This document shows positions 63,929-64,000 of a DNA stretch of 64,000 nucleotides, in pieces. The notes beneath the pieces were generated by a model. That model did no database searches, was not told where the DNA came from, and was given only the letters and a program-made list of their open reading frames with translations. The DNA lies in the IMG/VR virus record IMGVR_UViG_3300049215_000063, positions 1 through 64,000 of that record. The stretch is one strand, 5' to 3'. Origin of the DNA: a virus. How positions within the stretch are numbered: position 1 is the stretch's first letter; each line of letters starts with the position of its first letter. Made by a program: the position numbers and the translations under genes.

Positions 63929-64000
63929 CTACCCGGCCGCAAGGGTGTTGATTGGTTCGCGCGTCTCCGTCGGCGTCGGCATGCGGGTCGACGTATACCG
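63929..64000 (-). CDS. C-terminus of a leftward gene cut by window edge
   Basis: The frame reads RYTSTRMPTPTETREPINTL AAG and stops (TAG at 63931-63929). Only 23 residues are visible, with no recognisable domain. It would be the gene upstream of the IS-interrupted one. Confidence 0.45.
   Translation of the reverse strand, partial: RYTSTRMPTPTETREPINTLAAG

Overview
The window reads as one genome of a temperate, contractile-tailed (myovirus-like) phage or prophage of an alphaproteobacterium, probably Hyphomicrobiales. That host guess rests on GC-rich sequence, the RHH_4-type ribbon-helix-helix protein, the small YdaS/carph-isopro-like HTH regulators and the general style of the small genes. 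It is inference, not a database match. No integrase is visible, so lysogeny is inferred from the immunity-like switch and from insertion sequences carried in the genome.

Layout. (1) 1-2890, minus strand: a leftward operon of small, mostly overlapping genes, from an L7/L12-like protein to an LRR-like tandem-repeat protein cut by the window edge. (2) 2926-3178: a divergent control region. Two sigma70-like promoters each have an 18-bp spacer that is almost exactly one palindromic operator, and a second operator lies upstream of each. (3) 3186-14950, plus strand: early genes, including small HTH regulators, a tRNA-Thr, an MT-A70 methyltransferase, a DUF5131 (Gp37/Gp68) protein, a Dam-like/Dcm-like fusion, an O-like replication protein with four GTGCCC/GGGCAC palindromes inside its gene, and a phage NusG just before the terminase. 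A minus-strand membrane/coiled-coil gene is embedded at 7689. (4) 15203-29708: terminase, DUF1073 portal, MuF-like head protein, an HNH-endonuclease insertion, DUF2213 protease/scaffold, decoration protein, DUF2184 capsid and neck/connector proteins. (5) 29757-46277: DUF3383 sheath, tube, tail chaperones with a -1 frameshift site, tape measure, baseplate (plug, hub, Gp138 spike, gp25, J, DUF2612) and tail fibres. Three consecutive fibre-region proteins carry Sec signal peptides and two of them are cysteine-rich. (6) 46507-56023: lysis and accessory genes, including a candidate holin, a GH25 endolysin, an RlpA-like protein, a CHAP/NlpC-like pair, another DNA methyltransferase and a nucleoside-phosphorylase-like enzyme, ending in a truncated SDH_sah/ClpP-like protease beside an unusual tRNA. 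(7) 56302-56954: an internally deleted IS1595-family element. (8) 56929-64000, minus strand: HEPN-like protein, hendecad-repeat protein, phage Dam methyltransferase, DUF968-like nuclease, DHH phosphoesterase and a small gene interrupted by a complete 2,094-bp IS1595-family element with an 8-bp target duplication.

How the parts work together. The divergent promoters probably set the lysis/lysogeny choice. The rightward transcript runs through regulators and replication to the NusG-like protein, which occupies the place of lambda Q and may release the late operon. Leftward genes occupy both ends of the window, as expected if the genome is circular or circularly permuted and was cut inside one leftward block.

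The least ordinary signals are: one glycine-rich beta domain copied into four different virion proteins; exported-looking, cysteine-rich tail fibres; the operator-in-spacer switch; the palindrome cluster inside the O-like gene; two expanding repeat-protein genes; and a two-hairpin RNA-like element at 46310-46395.
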